From positions 30,704,177-30,768,176 of the forward strand of contig JAJEKV010000001.1 in the NCBI GenBank assembly GCA_021234155.1: a stretch of DNA of 64,000 nucleotides. The letters run 5' to 3'. Below are positions 23,145 to 34,067 of the stretch, piece after piece. The position numbers were made by a program, and so were the translations under genes. The notes below the pieces were generated by a model. The model was given only the letters and a program-made list of their open reading frames with translations. It did no database searches and was not told the DNA's origin. The stretch is from Isoetes taiwanensis (taxonomy: Eukaryota > Streptophyta > Lycopodiopsida > Isoetales > Isoetaceae). Position 1 is the stretch's first letter. Each line of letters opens with the position of its first letter.

Positions 23145-23999
23145 ATGGAACGAGGGTTAATCTTTGGAAAGAAAGGTAGCTCTAGTGAAGGAATAACAGA
23201 GGATATGACGATGAGAAATATTTTCGGACTGCCCGGAGCTGGAGTTCTTAAAGCATATGGGTCAGATCAGAATATGATGGGATTGGGTTTGGGGACGGGA
23301 ATTGCAATGGAGATGCAACATCAGAATCCGATTCTTATGCTCCTTTGTGGGATGAATACAGTAATGACAAAAATGCTGGATACAATGGAGACTATCAGAA
23401 GGGAGGCAGCCACAAGGGAGACAGAACTGATTCGCACTCTTCAGGATATCTCCAATGCAATGAAGGACCTCAAAGCAGAAAATAGCACATTGAAAGAGCA
23501 GATCCAGAAGATGCAAGAAGAAGAAGTGGATGAGGAGAATATTGAGGAGGAGGATGATGGAATAAAGGAACTAATGGAGAAGCTAAATACGAGGATGGAC
23601 GATATCATGGAACACCAAGAAAGGGAGAAGCGAGCTCTCAACTTACGAGTGATTGGAGTGCAAGAACAGGAAAATGAAAGGTGCGCTGAAACGGTAAATC
23701 AATTGTTTTCTAATTCTTTGAAACTAGAAGATATAACAGGCTTTAGTGCTTATCGAGTAGGGAGAAGAGGAGAAAAACCGAGGCATATTGTGGTAAAATT
23801 TGATTCCAAAGAGGATAGAATTAATGTTTTACGTAAACGAGCAATGCTCAAAGGGATGGATATATGGATTAATGAGGACCTTACGCCATCTCAAATGGCT
23901 CAAAAGAAAGAAGAAATGGTAAAAGTAAGGGAAGCAAAGCAGAATAATCAGAAAGTATATTGGAGAAATGGGAAGGCTCACATTGAACCAAGGGAATAG
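23145..23999 (+). CDS. LINE ORF1 protein (coiled coil, RRM-like), copy 2
   Basis: This 284-residue protein starts at ATG 23145, the first ATG in a frame open since a TAA near 23000. The central part (residues about 75-160) is a predicted coiled coil rich in E, K and M, with acidic EEEDDGIKELMEKL. The C-terminal part holds EKRALNLRVIGVQEQE, FSAYRVGRRGEKPRHIVVKF and LKGMDIWINEDLTPSQ, the pattern of RRM plus C-terminal domain in L1-type ORF1 proteins. Such proteins coat the element RNA as trimers. The stop is TAG and the next codon is in the ORF2 frame. Confidence 0.85.
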   Translation: MERGLIFGKKGSSSEGITEDMTMRNIFGLPGAGVLKAYGSDQNMMGLGLGTGIAMEMQHQNPILMLLCGMNTVMTKMLDTMETIRREAATRETELIRTLQDISNAMKDLKAENSTLKEQIQKMQEEEVDEENIEEEDDGIKELMEKLNTRMDDIMEHQEREKRALNLRVIGVQEQENERCAETVNQLFSNSLKLEDITGFSAYRVGRRGEKPRHIVVKFDSKEDRINVLRKRAMLKGMDIWINEDLTPSQMAQKKEEMVKVREAKQNNQKVYWRNGKAHIEPRE

Positions 24000-26900
24000 G
24001 AAATCGAGACCATCAGGATAGCAGTGTGGAACATCAATGGGAAGAAGGAGCATGTAGCAGCACTCAGAGATGTTCTCATATCATGGGATGTAGTGTTTTT
24101 GGTTGAAACTCACGAACATGAGGAAGAAGGAATGCCATTAATACCAGGTTTTGAACTAAAGCAATCTGTTTGGAACAGAAAGGGATGGCGAAGAAAAGGC
24201 TTTGGAGGTGTAGCATGCTATGTTAAAAGGGAAATCATGCATATGATAAAAGTGGTTAAACAGAATTCTTCGAGACAGTTCATATGGATAGAATTTGAAG
24301 GTAAAACAAGAAAAATATATTTGGCTGGATGCTATTTTCCTCCTAGAGAATCACCTGTATATAACAGGGATGATATGGATAAGGATGACCCTTTTCATCA
24401 TCTGGAACAGGATGCATTGAATTTAGGGAAACAAGGAGATGTAATTTTAATGGGAGACTTTAATGGCAGAATTGGGCAGAAACAATCTTATATTGCAAGT
24501 AATTCGGGAGAACCAATTTGGATGGAGAGGATGGCGGAGGAAGAAATGAGCATAGCAGGGTGGACAAGAAGTACAGAAGAATGCAATGAGGATGTTCAGC
24601 CACAAGGGAGTCATCTTTTGAATATGTGTAGCGGATTGGACTTGATTGTCTTAAACGGTATACAAAGATATCCAAAATCTAGATACTGTACTTCAGTTGG
24701 CTCTCTTGGAAAAGGGGTTAGTGTAGTGGATTTAGCCATGGCGGGTACACATATTTTGGGTGACATTACAGATTTTTGGGTTGATAATTCGTTACCTGTT
24801 TCAGACCATTACCCAATCATCATGCAGATTGACATAAAGAAGGAGGAACAAAAATTGGGTGAAGTAAATAGAGAGGCAATATATATGAGACCAGATAGAA
24901 TGAAGATGTACATGAAATATTGTGAAGAAAGGATACAAAGTATAACATGGCCAGCTGATGCAGTGAACATAGACAAAATACTTACCCAAGTATTGATGGA
25001 GGCAGCCACTCAATGCTTTGTATCAAAACGAAAAGCAAAAGGGCTTTTGTGCAATGGATGGTATGATACCGAGTGCAAGCAAAAAAGGAAGGAATTTCAG
25101 AGAGCTAAGTCCGAGGAGAAGAATGCACTAAGAATTGAGTATCGGAAATTAGTAAAGAGGAAAAAGAGAATGTACTTACAGAACAAACAGGAAATGTTGC
25201 TACAAGAACTTATAAAAGAGCCAAAAAGATTTTGGAGTAGACTTAAACAACGAAGCAAAAGGGAGGAAGTATTGAGCGCGGAGGTGTTAATATCACAGGT
25301 TCGAAAATTATATCATATTGAAGGGATTGAAGATGAAATAAATAAATGTGGAACAGATACAGTGTTTTTAACAGAGGACATCTTGAGAGGGATTAAAAAA
25401 TTATCAAATGGAAAAGCAAAGGATGCAGTTGGATTAGTAGCAGAAATGATTAAATGGGCAGGAGAGCACATTATTCAAATAATAAAAAACATGATGAATG
25501 CAGTTTTGGTAGAGGGATTTCCCCCTTCCTGGCAAGTAAATCGGGTGATCCCCATTCATAAAACAGGTGATGTATATGATCCTAACAATTACAGAATGGT
25601 CATGGTTAGTAGTTTGTTTGCTAAGCTATTTGCAACCATAGTAGAACAAAAAGTGAGTAGATGGGCAGAAAATAATGATATCAGAGCTGAAGGGCAGGCG
25701 GGATTTAGGCCAAACAGATCTACAATAGATCATTTGGTCACCCTGAGAGTAATGGCAGAATCAGTGAAGAAAACTAAAAAACCGTTATTTGCTTTGTTTG
25801 TAGATCTGACCAAAGCATTTGACATGCTAAGGAGGAGAAATATTTGGGAATATATGGAGAAAATAGGGGTTCCAAGTAATTTACAGAATGTAGTGGCGGT
25901 ATTATATGAAAAGGTAGTAGTGAGATTATCATCTCCTTTGAATGAAAAATGCAAAGAAGAAGTTATAAGTAATATTGGGGTAAAACAAGGATGCCCGTTG
26001 TCTCCAACACTTTTTGGGATATATGTGGATCAATTGGAGGATTGGCTGAAACGCAATGGAGGCGCTGGGACAAACATAGCGGGGTATGTAGTATTGCTTT
26101 TATTATATGCTGATGATATAGTGTTATTTGCAAGAAATGCAATAGATATGCAAAAGCAAATAGATGCATTGAGTGCTTTTTGCGATAAGACAGACATGAA
26201 GGTAAATCTGAACAAAACGAAAATTCTGATTTTTGGTATGAGAAAGCCCGAATTTCATTTCTGCTATAAAGGCCAGGAAATAGAAATTTGCAATACTTAT
26301 AAGTATTTGGGTCTTATTGTGGGCAATACATATAGCTGGAATAGAGCAGTAGAACACCGAGCAGATGCGGGACTAAAGGCTCTTTATGCTATGCAAAGAA
26401 GATGTAAAAAAGCAATGCTCGTAGATTGGCAGATGAAGAAACAATTGTATGTGGCATTAGTGAGAAGTGTATTGCTATATGGCTGTGAAGCATGGGGACC
26501 CGGGTTGTCAATGGATATGTGGAAAAGAATAGAAAAGATACAGAAGAAACTCTTTCTATCGGAACTAGGAGTTAAAATGCAGACACCATATCCTATGATG
26601 TTAGCAGAAGCAGGAATGATGAATGTGGAGGCAGAGGCACTATATCAAACGTTGAAATATATGATGAAGGTAAATGACATGGAGGCAGAAAGGTTGCCAA
26701 GATTGGCTATGATACAAAGCAGTATAAAAGGGTGGTATGCTGAAATTGTTAAATGGCTTAATAAATGGGATATGTGCTTAGAGGATATGCCATCAGAGGT
26801 GTCAGAATTGCGTAGCTGGATATTTGTACATGTGCAACAAAAGCTTTGGAGGAATCCAAAAATCAAAATGTGCTATTATAAGGAGGAGATCAATCCAATG

Positions 26901-27326
26901 CTAGTGGAAGCACCGCATCTATGTGAAAAATTATCGTACCATAAGAGACATGTTATATGCAGGATGAGATTGAGTTCACATCATTTGGGAGTGGAAATAG
27001 GGAGATGGGGTAATGTGCCACATGAAGCACGCACATGTAAGGTATGTGGATCGGAAGATGTTGAGGATGAAGAACATGCCATCTTAAAATGTCCAGCCTA
27101 CTCTAATATTAGATGCAGGTATTCCATACCAGAGGATATTACTTTGGGGTGCTTTTTTCATTTACCATGCAAAGATATTAGTAATTATTTAGTGGATATG
27201 TTGAAACTGAGAGAGATGTATATAAAAAATTATAAATATTTGTTGGATGTATATAAGGGAGAGGAGAACGAGACAAGTGAAGCTCTACATGAGAGCACAC
27301 TAGAAGTAGATGGAGAAGACTTGTAG
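24000..27326 (+). CDS. LINE ORF2: endonuclease and reverse transcriptase, copy 2
   Basis: The frame begins immediately after the ORF1 TAG: EIETIRIAVWNINGKKE. No ATG precedes WNIN or VETHEH, both needed for the APE-like endonuclease (also MGDFNGRIG near 24450 and SDHYPI near 24805). The RT covers roughly 25380-26330 with VNRVIPIHKTGD, GQAGFRPNRSTIDHL, FVDLTKAFD, GVKQGCPLSPTLFG, YADD near 26108 and KYLGLIV. A C-terminal zinc motif CKVCGSEDVEDEEHAILKC lies near 27036-27092. The frame has about 1108 codons and no breaks. It nicks target DNA and primes cDNA synthesis. Expression probably needs UAG readthrough. Confidence 0.88.
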   Translation, partial: EIETIRIAVWNINGKKEHVAALRDVLISWDVVFLVETHEHEEEGMPLIPGFELKQSVWNRKGWRRKGFGGVACYVKREIMHMIKVVKQNSSRQFIWIEFEGKTRKIYLAGCYFPPRESPVYNRDDMDKDDPFHHLEQDALNLGKQGDVILMGDFNGRIGQKQSYIASNSGEPIWMERMAEEEMSIAGWTRSTEECNEDVQPQGSHLLNMCSGLDLIVLNGIQRYPKSRYCTSVGSLGKGVSVVDLAMAGTHILGDITDFWVDNSLPVSDHYPIIMQIDIKKEEQKLGEVNREAIYMRPDRMKMYMKYCEERIQSITWPADAVNIDKILTQVLMEAATQCFVSKRKAKGLLCNGWYDTECKQKRKEFQRAKSEEKNALRIEYRKLVKRKKRMYLQNKQEMLLQELIKEPKRFWSRLKQRSKREEVLSAEVLISQVRKLYHIEGIEDEINKCGTDTVFLTEDILRGIKKLSNGKAKDAVGLVAEMIKWAGEHIIQIIKNMMNAVLVEGFPPSWQVNRVIPIHKTGDVYDPNNYRMVMVSSLFAKLFATIVEQKVSRWAENNDIRAEGQAGFRPNRSTIDHLVTLRVMAESVKKTKKPLFALFVDLTKAFDMLRRRNIWEYMEKIGVPSNLQNVVAVLYEKVVVRLSSPLNEKCKEEVISNIGVKQGCPLSPTLFGIYVDQLEDWLKRNGGAGTNIAGYVVLLLLYADDIVLFARNAIDMQKQIDALSAFCDKTDMKVNLNKTKILIFGMRKPEFHFCYKGQEIEICNTYKYLGLIVGNTYSWNRAVEHRADAGLKALYAMQRRCKKAMLVDWQMKKQLYVALVRSVLLYGCEAWGPGLSMDMWKRIEKIQKKLFLSELGVKMQTPYPMMLAEAGMMNVEAEALYQTLKYMMKVNDMEAERLPRLAMIQSSIKGWYAEIVKWLNKWDMCLEDMPSEVSELRSWIFVHVQQKLWRNPKIKMCYYKEEINPMLVEAPHLCEKLSYHKRHVICRMRLSSHHLGVEIGRWGNVPHEARTCKVCGSEDVEDEEHAILKCPAYSNIRCRYSIPEDITLGCFFHLPCKDISNYLVDMLKLREMYIKNYKYLLDVYKGEENETSEALHESTLEVDGEDL

Positions 27327-27403
27327 GGAATTTTGATATGTCTTCTAGACCTGATGGTCTCATAGACAGGAAATAAACATTTCATTTCATTTCATTTCAT
27401 TTT
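27327..27403 (+). other. LINE 3' end: conserved hairpin and TTTCA repeats
   Basis: TAGACCTGATGGTCTCA is shared with copy 1 (near 17143) and forms a 5-bp stem with a TGAT loop. It is followed by AATAAACAT and four TTTCA units. Such a 3' structure is the likely recognition site of the element's own RT. Confidence 0.75.
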
Positions 27404-27414
27404 TCTCTCTCTCT

Positions 27415-27596
27415 GTCGTGTTGGTCGTGTGGTTAGTCCACTCGTCTAGCACATTGAGGTCTCGTGTTCGAGCCTCACTAGGATCTTGGCATCCTAGGAC
27501 CTTTGGCCCCTGGTATCCTTGTAGGGGGTGGTGCTCCTTGAAGAGGGAGCGTCGTATGTCCTAAAGGATGCTGGCTTGTGCTACGACGTAAAAATA

Positions 27597-27599
<3 letters not shown>
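27415..27599 (+). mobile_element. tRNA-derived SINE between (CT)n tracts
   Basis: The 5' part resembles a tRNA with an A-box-like TGGTCGTGTGG near 27422 and a B box GTTCGAGCC at 27466-27474, at the spacing used by RNA polymerase III. The body is about 110 bp. The 3' end GACGTAAAAATACAT resembles the tail of LINE copy 1 (GACGTAATAAAAACAT), suggesting that the LINE mobilises it. (CT)n lies on both sides. It is not a functional tRNA because no acceptor stem closes. Confidence 0.65.

Positions 27600-27660
<61 letters not shown>
27600..27660. repeat. (CT)30 microsatellite
   Basis: A perfect CT tract lies between the SINE 3' end and the GCGCGTCGGCCACATGC end of Harbinger B. Confidence 0.95.
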
Positions 27661-27662
<2 letters not shown>

Positions 27663-28577
27663 GCGTCGGCCACATGCACGAATTTTTTTTATCTCTCGTG
27701 CTATACGGCGAGAGATAATTTTTATACCGTATAGCGCGAGAGATAAAGAGAGATTATAATCTCTCGTTGCCTAACTAGCCCGTTAGGGAACAAAAAGAAA
27801 ACCTGATAAACTAGCCGGCCGGATTTTAGTTTTGGAGTCCCTTTTTTTGGCTTTGGATCCCCTGTTAGCGCACGGGAGAGAGGGCTATGGCAGACGACCA
27901 AATCAAGCATTACCAGCTTCAGAGCTTGTTGGAGCTTGGTGCCTATCCTAAGCTCGAAAATCAAGCATTACCAGCTTCAGATCTTTTTATGAAGCTCTCG
28001 CTTTGGGGTTTTGTATCTGGAGCATGGCTATGGCAGAAGAGTAGAAGAAGAATAGAAGCCGTTCTCTCGGCTTACAGAAGAATCCCACTTGTTTGAAGCA
28101 TATTTCGGGCTTTCCTATTTCTTCTTTTGCAGGAACAAAAACAGAAACAGAGTTTTACTTTTTCGAACAAGGGTCGGATGCATGCCTTGACTGGGGCTAT
28201 GGCGTCCAGAACTCACAGACTTTTGTTTTCCCAAATCCACAAGCCGGTTAAATCATGCCATGCGTTCTTCTGCTGATCTTTGGATCATGCCGGATTAAAC
28301 TATGCCAGTTGTGACGTTCCAGGGGAATATACGCTATGAATACGTATATTCCTGGACCCGTCACCATACAAGTCTACATATATAGCCTTGTATACCATAG
28401 ATTGTGGCACTAGGGGGCATGACTAAGTTATTCATATAACTTAGCCAACCTTAGGTTAAGACCATTTTCCATGTGGCCTTAACCTATTGGGCACCCGCCA
28501 CACGGACTTACCCTATTGGAGCCATGTGGCATAACATGTGAACCCTAACCTATAAAGGCCTAAACCCTAACCCTAGG

Positions 28578-30597
28578 TGTTGACCCTAAACCTGGCTTAA
28601 GGATCAACCACAAGGAACCAACTTGAGCTTTCACTCAAATTGGGGTTAGAACCTCCAGATCACTTAAGGTGATCAATCTATGCAAGCAAATTTCAATGAT
28701 AAGTCAAAAAACTTGAAGTTTTGTACCTTTCCCATTTCCAGAAATTGACACCTTTGTCAAAACAGTTGTGGCATTGATATGCAAATCGATTTTTTGAGTC
28801 AACCACTGTAGACTTAGTCAGAAAAGATGTAGGTACTCGATGGTAAAGCTTCTGACCAAGTCAGAGGTATAGTTTGTGAGTTATTCGAGCTCAAAGTGCA
28901 GTCAAAATTTGGTCAATAGCAGTCAAAATCTGAAAACAGTGATCAGAGATTGGAATTTTTGAGTTGCCAGACGAGTTGTTGAGAATCTCCAAAGCAAATG
29001 TGCTTTAGTGGTGATAAGGAATCTAGGCAAATGGTCAGATTGTCATCTGGATAAACAAAAATAATTTTTGTGGATTTGGATTTGGCAAAATCTGATCAAG
29101 AATAGTCAAAACAGAATGCAAAATTTCTAACTCAAGTTGTGAATAAGATTTTTTGGATTTTTCAAGGCATATAGGTTCGGATGCTTCGGTATTGATGGCA
29201 AATGGGTCAAAGGCAATCAAAAGTACTTTCGGGGATTTTCTATAAAATTTTGAGCAGAGGAAAAAAAATTGTAAAGGATCATAACAGAGATAATTTCTTG
29301 AGATAGGCATCAAATTTCATTGATAGGAATGTAAATCAATCATAATAATGTTGGGAAATAATAATTCAAGTACTTCAAAAAATCAACTTCAGGTCAATAA
29401 AAAGTTTCAATAGATAATTTCCAACCAAATCTCTTGTGACTTGATCGGGGAGTACTCGAGAGACTTCCAAAATCCTTCCGGTCATGCTCAGCAATGATCA
29501 CGGTAAGGTTTTATGCGCCACGGGCCTTCAAGAAAGTCCTTTTGTCGAATCCCATGTTTTTATCTTAGTTTTCAAATGTTTGCTTAATCTTAGCCTTGAT
29601 TGATGGGTTTATTAGGTTCATAAAGAGTGGGAAGGTCAAAATAGGTAGATTCCGAGGGTTACGGTGCCAAATCCGTGAGATTCGAGGTGGAAGCAGAAAT
29701 TTAGGGTTCTTGGCTGTATTTTCTCGAGAAATAGCGATCACGATTTAGTATTTTTCCCGTATATCCATGGAATATCTTTGTATTTTTTTTATTTTTGCAA
29801 AGCTAGGCCATGGTTTTAAAAGGTCACTTATAGAAAATTGAAGAGGTGGATCACTTTAGCAATGGCAACCCTAATTTTTTCTTTGGGAATATGCTAAGTC
29901 CTTGGGCACAATGGTCAAGAATATTCCATAAAAGTATACAAGTGGCATGGCATAATGGTAAGGACTTGCAAAAGGGTCTAGGCTAGGGGAATTTGCAAAA
30001 ACAAATGTCATATGAAGTGAGAAAGTATAGAGGCAATGGGGGGATGTGGATGTAATGGGGAAAAGAAAATGGGTAAGGCAAAATAAGGTAGGCAAAGGTA
30101 AACAAAAAAGAGGGTATGGGTGTGGGAAGAAATGGCTAGAAAATCTCAATGGATAGAGATAGAATATGAACAATGATTGGATGAGAATGGCCAAGGGATA
30201 AAATCAAGCACCATGGGGTCTTCCAAACTCTTTGACTTCCAATCTTCAAAAAATGTCTTCCAAACTTCATAACCCAGAATCTTCTAGAGCATACTTTTTG
30301 ACTAAGCATTTTGACCTCAAATAAAGTACCTCATGTAAATTTGAACCTCGAGCACTTGTTGACCTGAAGAAAGAACATCCTTTGACCTCCATATCAATGT
30401 TAAATGCCAAGAGTCTTCCAAACTTTGACCTAGTCTTCCAGCACTTTCCAGCACTTTGCACCCAGCACTTTCCAGCACTTTGCACCCAGCACTTTCCAGC
30501 AGTTTTCAGCACTTTCCAGCATACTTTTGCCCTAAAGTAAATTGACCTAGTTTGAATGCATAGACCACAATTAGCATGTTGCCCTTTGGGGGCAACA
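28578..30597 (-). repeat. 3' LTR of the nested Ty3 element
   Basis: This is a 2020-bp repeat that pairs with 36937-38935. It holds a short array of CAGCACTTTCCAGCACTTTGCACC near 30435-30525, also present in the partner. Confidence 0.95.
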
Positions 30598-31548
30598 TCT
30601 CGCCAAAACAAGAAAAAGGCTGGTCCCCTCAGCCATGTGATGTCAGAAATGGATAACTAGGGGGGTCTTCAACTTTGTGCCAAGGTATCCAAGTGGAGAT
30701 ATGAGAGTGTGAGATATAAGTGGAGGTGAAGTGAGTATGAATGTGGTGATGAAATAATATAGATAGAAAAAGGTGGAAGTGAGTGTGAATATGGAAGTAT
30801 GGATGTGGTGAGGGAATAATATGGATAAAAAGGCATAAGAAGGGTGGTGGAATGATTGTGAATGGAATAAGTAGTGAAAAGAAAATGAGTGTGTATATGG
30901 TGAGGTGGTGGTAAAATGGAAATGGAGTGAGTGTGCAAGTGTTTGAAACTTCGCCAAAACAAGAAAATATGTCTTCCTCTAATCTTCAACAAGTGCAACT
31001 CTTTTGTGATGGTAAAGATGAATTGCGAGTGCTTTTCTTCTTTAGGGAATGAGAATAAGAATAAGGAGTTCAAATGGGAGGTAGGACTACTCAAGGCAGA
31101 GATGAAAAATATGGAAGAAGAGTGAACACGCCATGGAAACACATAAACCAATTAGTCTCAAACCTTTGCAACTCTGCTATGATGGTGAAGGTGATTTTTG
31201 CAGAGTGCTTGTTAAGGTATGGAAAAACAAGAATAAGAGGCTGGATGGATGGTAGGAATGCTTAAGGACAGGTGAATAAAGATGGAGGAAGGATGCTCCT
31301 GCATATGACACTTGGTAATTATTAGTATCATCCCTGTTCTTGAGATCATTTGCACTATTACCACGATCGGATCAACCTAGGAACATGACCCAAATTCTAT
31401 TAGAGTAATGTGCTCAAAGTCAAACTGTTCTATCTTTGAAATAATGTGCTTAAAATCAACCGATTTAACTACTTTTAAACCTACTATAAATCTCTAAACC
31501 TTTTAACAAAGAAGAGGGACAAGCAAGCATCTTTGGTCCCAATACCTT
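30598..31548 (-). other. Non-coding 3' region of the nested Ty3
   Basis: There is no conserved domain between integrase and the 3' LTR. The phrase TCGCCAAAACAAGAAAA occurs at about 30600 and again near 30951, so part of the region may be a partial duplication. A purine-rich GGCTGAGGGGA tract on minus near 30622-30632 may be the polypurine tract. Confidence 0.5.
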
Positions 31549-32618
31549 TCAGTGCAAGATGTTGATAGGATTTGGCAATGGCATCCCCTGAAGCAACTTT
31601 CTGTAACCAATAAGAATTAGTACTGCAGGATCCAACACTACAAAGGGCCCTTCCCAAATGTTGTCAAATTTGCAGTGAGAATCCTCCTTTGACTTGTTCC
31701 ATTTGAGAACAAGCTCCCCTTTTAAAAGTGCCTTGTATTTTGTGTGCGACCTTGAATGCAGCCAAATCTTTAGCCTTTTTAACAAGTTTGTGTTCTCGGC
31801 TTCCATTACGTACTCATCCAAATGTAGCGGGGCATCCGGTCTTTCTGTAGAGCATGTTCAAAAGGTAAACACAATTTGTGAGCTAATCTCAAAGAAGGTA
31901 ATTCAAGTTCTCTTGGTAGAACTGCCTCTATGCCATAAACCAAATTGAAAGGTGTGTGATTTGTAGCTGTTTTGATGGTGACCCTATAAGCCCAAAGGGC
32001 GTCCACTATTTTGATATGCCAATCCTTTTTTGTTGATCTCCTTGTTTTTACGCAAGATATTTTTCAATACTTTGTTAGTAGCTTCAGCTTGTCCATTACC
32101 CGAGGATAATATGAAGAACTTTTGGTGTGCTTGACCTTCAAAATGCTCGTGAGATTAGCAATGACTTCATTAACAAAGGGGTACCTCTATCGGAGAATGT
32201 ATCGGAAGGGAATACCAAACACGGAGCAAATAAATTCATGTAAAACCTTGCGGTTGTGAGGGCATTAGCTTGTCTCAAAGGTATAGCCTCTGCCCACTTA
32301 GTGAAATAATCTGTAGCCACAATAATATGTTGATGTTGACCTGCGGAGGAAGGATTAATAGGACCAATATAATCTAGCCCCAGATTTGAAAAGGTCACGG
32401 AGATATGATGATAGGATTCAAGGCGGTGGCAATAAAATTCTTTTACTAAAAATTTGACATTGATGGCAAGTTTTTATAACCTCATCTTGATCTCTAAAAG
32501 CAGTAGGCCAATAATATCGGACACGAGAATCTTTTTTTGCGGTGGTATCCCCAAACAAAATGTCCCCACAGATTCCTTTGTGCATCTCTTTAATTATCAA
32601 AGGCAGATTCTTCTTCAC
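31549..32618 (-). pseudogene. Nested Ty3 integrase, broken
   Basis: Reading minus, the zinc-binding HHCC remnant (MHKGICGD...CHQCQIF) is at 32418-32618. The catalytic core follows, with LDYIGPINPSS and FTKWAEAIPL at 32138-32398. The NGQAEATNKVLKNIL block near 32040-32100 is on another frame. The C-terminal part (WAYRVTIKTATNHTPFNLVYG, KYKALLKGELVLKW, IWEGPFVV) runs to 31549. Integrase would insert the cDNA. There are at least three frame changes. Confidence 0.88.
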
Positions 32619-32929
32619 TTACACACCTCAGCAAGATTCCATCCACATTGACTTTGCATAGGATATTTTCTATTAGCTTGAATTATGCGCACTTGTCCTT
32701 AAGTCTTCTTTTTCGACTTGGAGTGAGGTTTGGAGAAGTGAATCCATATTGCAAAAGATCCCTAATAGGTTGCTGCCATCCTCCTTGGGCTTGACCTCCA
32801 CGAGTTACTTCCAAATGTGCTCTTTGCAAAGCGAAGTGTCGTAATAATATTCATTTCATCCTCATGATCAAAAAAATATATAAGGCAAGTAGAGGCTAGG
32901 ATTTCGTGTCAAGTGCAACTCTTTTCTGA

Positions 32930-34067
32930 AATATCATAACTTTGCAACTTACAAGCCCATCTACGGATCTTTGGTTTATTAGTTGCTTTACCAAATAGCA
33001 ATCCCATTGGATTTTGCTTCATATGAACTTGAACTTGGCTTTTCGGAAGTAGATGCCCCGCCTATTGATGAGGAACATGAGAGCAGCAGCACTTTTTCTA
33101 TTCTAGTATATCTTTCTTCAAGAGCGGACCATTGCTTGCTTGCAAAAACTATGGTGTGCTTATCCTGCAAAATGGCTAAACCTATAGCCTTTTTTAGTAT
33201 GATGATATAAACCTCAAATGGCGAGGCTCAAATCTGGTTTTTTTAAAGAGTAGCTTCACATATGGATAAAATAAGAAAGTCAAAAGCTTCTTGGCACTCT
33301 GGGGTCCATGTGATAGGTATGTGCTTACTTTCAGATTTAGAAAACTTCCCTATCCTGGTCAACTTAGAGATAGGACTTAAGATATGAGCAAAATTTGGGA
33401 TATACATCCTAAGGAAACTTGTCATACCAATGAAACTCTTAACCTGCTTCAAATTCTTGGGAGGTACCAGTTTTTGAGAGCTTCAACTTTATCTTGAGCA
33501 ACTTGAATACCTTGGCTGGATACTTCATGTCCCAAGAGTTGTCCTTTGGATGCAAAAAGATGCATTTTTTGGATTTAGATTGACTCCTGAAGTCCTGCAT
33601 AGAGAACAGATTTTTGCAAGCAATTCCACATGATTATTAGCATGAGAACCCAAGCAAAGGTCATCCAGATACACTCTAAATTCTTCAGCAGCCATGGTTT
33701 TGAAAATGACATCCATTGCTCTTTGGAAGGTATTTGGAGCATTCATTAGGCCAAATGGCATTCTTTTCATAGCATAAGTACCCGGGGAGTGATAAATGAA
33801 GTCTTTGGCTGGTCTTCCTCTTTGATACTAATCTGGTTAAACCACGAAAAACCGTCCAAAATGAGTACATGTCTTTTTCTGCAGCGGCATATAGGATTTC
33901 TTCCAAAAAGGCAAGGGATAACAATCTTTTATAGTGGCTTTGTTCAAATCTCGATAATCTATGCAAATTCTCAAAGTTCCATTCTTTTTTCCCTTTGGAA
34001 CAATGCGGGATACCCATTCGGGGTTGATGATCTCTACAATGACACCTGCATCCAACATCTTATGCAA
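32930..34067 (-). pseudogene. Nested Ty3 reverse transcriptase and RNase H, broken
   Basis: The RT blocks in order are RICIDYRDLNKATIKDCYPLP (key part CIDYRDLNKAT) near 33950-33990, MPFGLMNAPNTFQRAMD near 33715-33765, and the active site YLDD near 33675, where most Ty3 elements have YVDD or FIDD. SFIGMTSFLRMYIPNF lies near 33395-33440. The RNase H part has FASKQWSALEERYTRIEK near 33100-33150. Frame changes occur near 33840, 33525 and 33240. The YLDD variant and the DGGS protease suggest a lineage different from the H3 family. Confidence 0.85.

Larger units (their letters stand above)
22874..27404 (+). mobile_element. LINE, copy 2 (intact), next to (CT)n
   Basis: A leader of about 270 bp is followed by ORF1 (23145-23999), one UAG, ORF2 (24000-27326) and a 3' end with hairpin AGACCTGATGGTCT, AATAAACAT and repeats of TTTCA. 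A short (CT)n follows. Both ORFs are free of frameshifts, so this is probably a young and possibly active copy. The tail of short repeats rather than poly(A), and the RRM-like ORF1, set it apart from the common plant L1 type. Clade placement needs a tree. Confidence 0.88.

Noticed and set aside
27415-27490. Functional tRNA gene
   Set aside because: A- and B-box-like motifs are present, but there is no closing acceptor stem and the unit continues into a SINE body and tail.
28536-28577. Telomere repeats (CCCTAAA-like)
   Set aside because: Only a few irregular CCTAA phrases inside an LTR; not an array.
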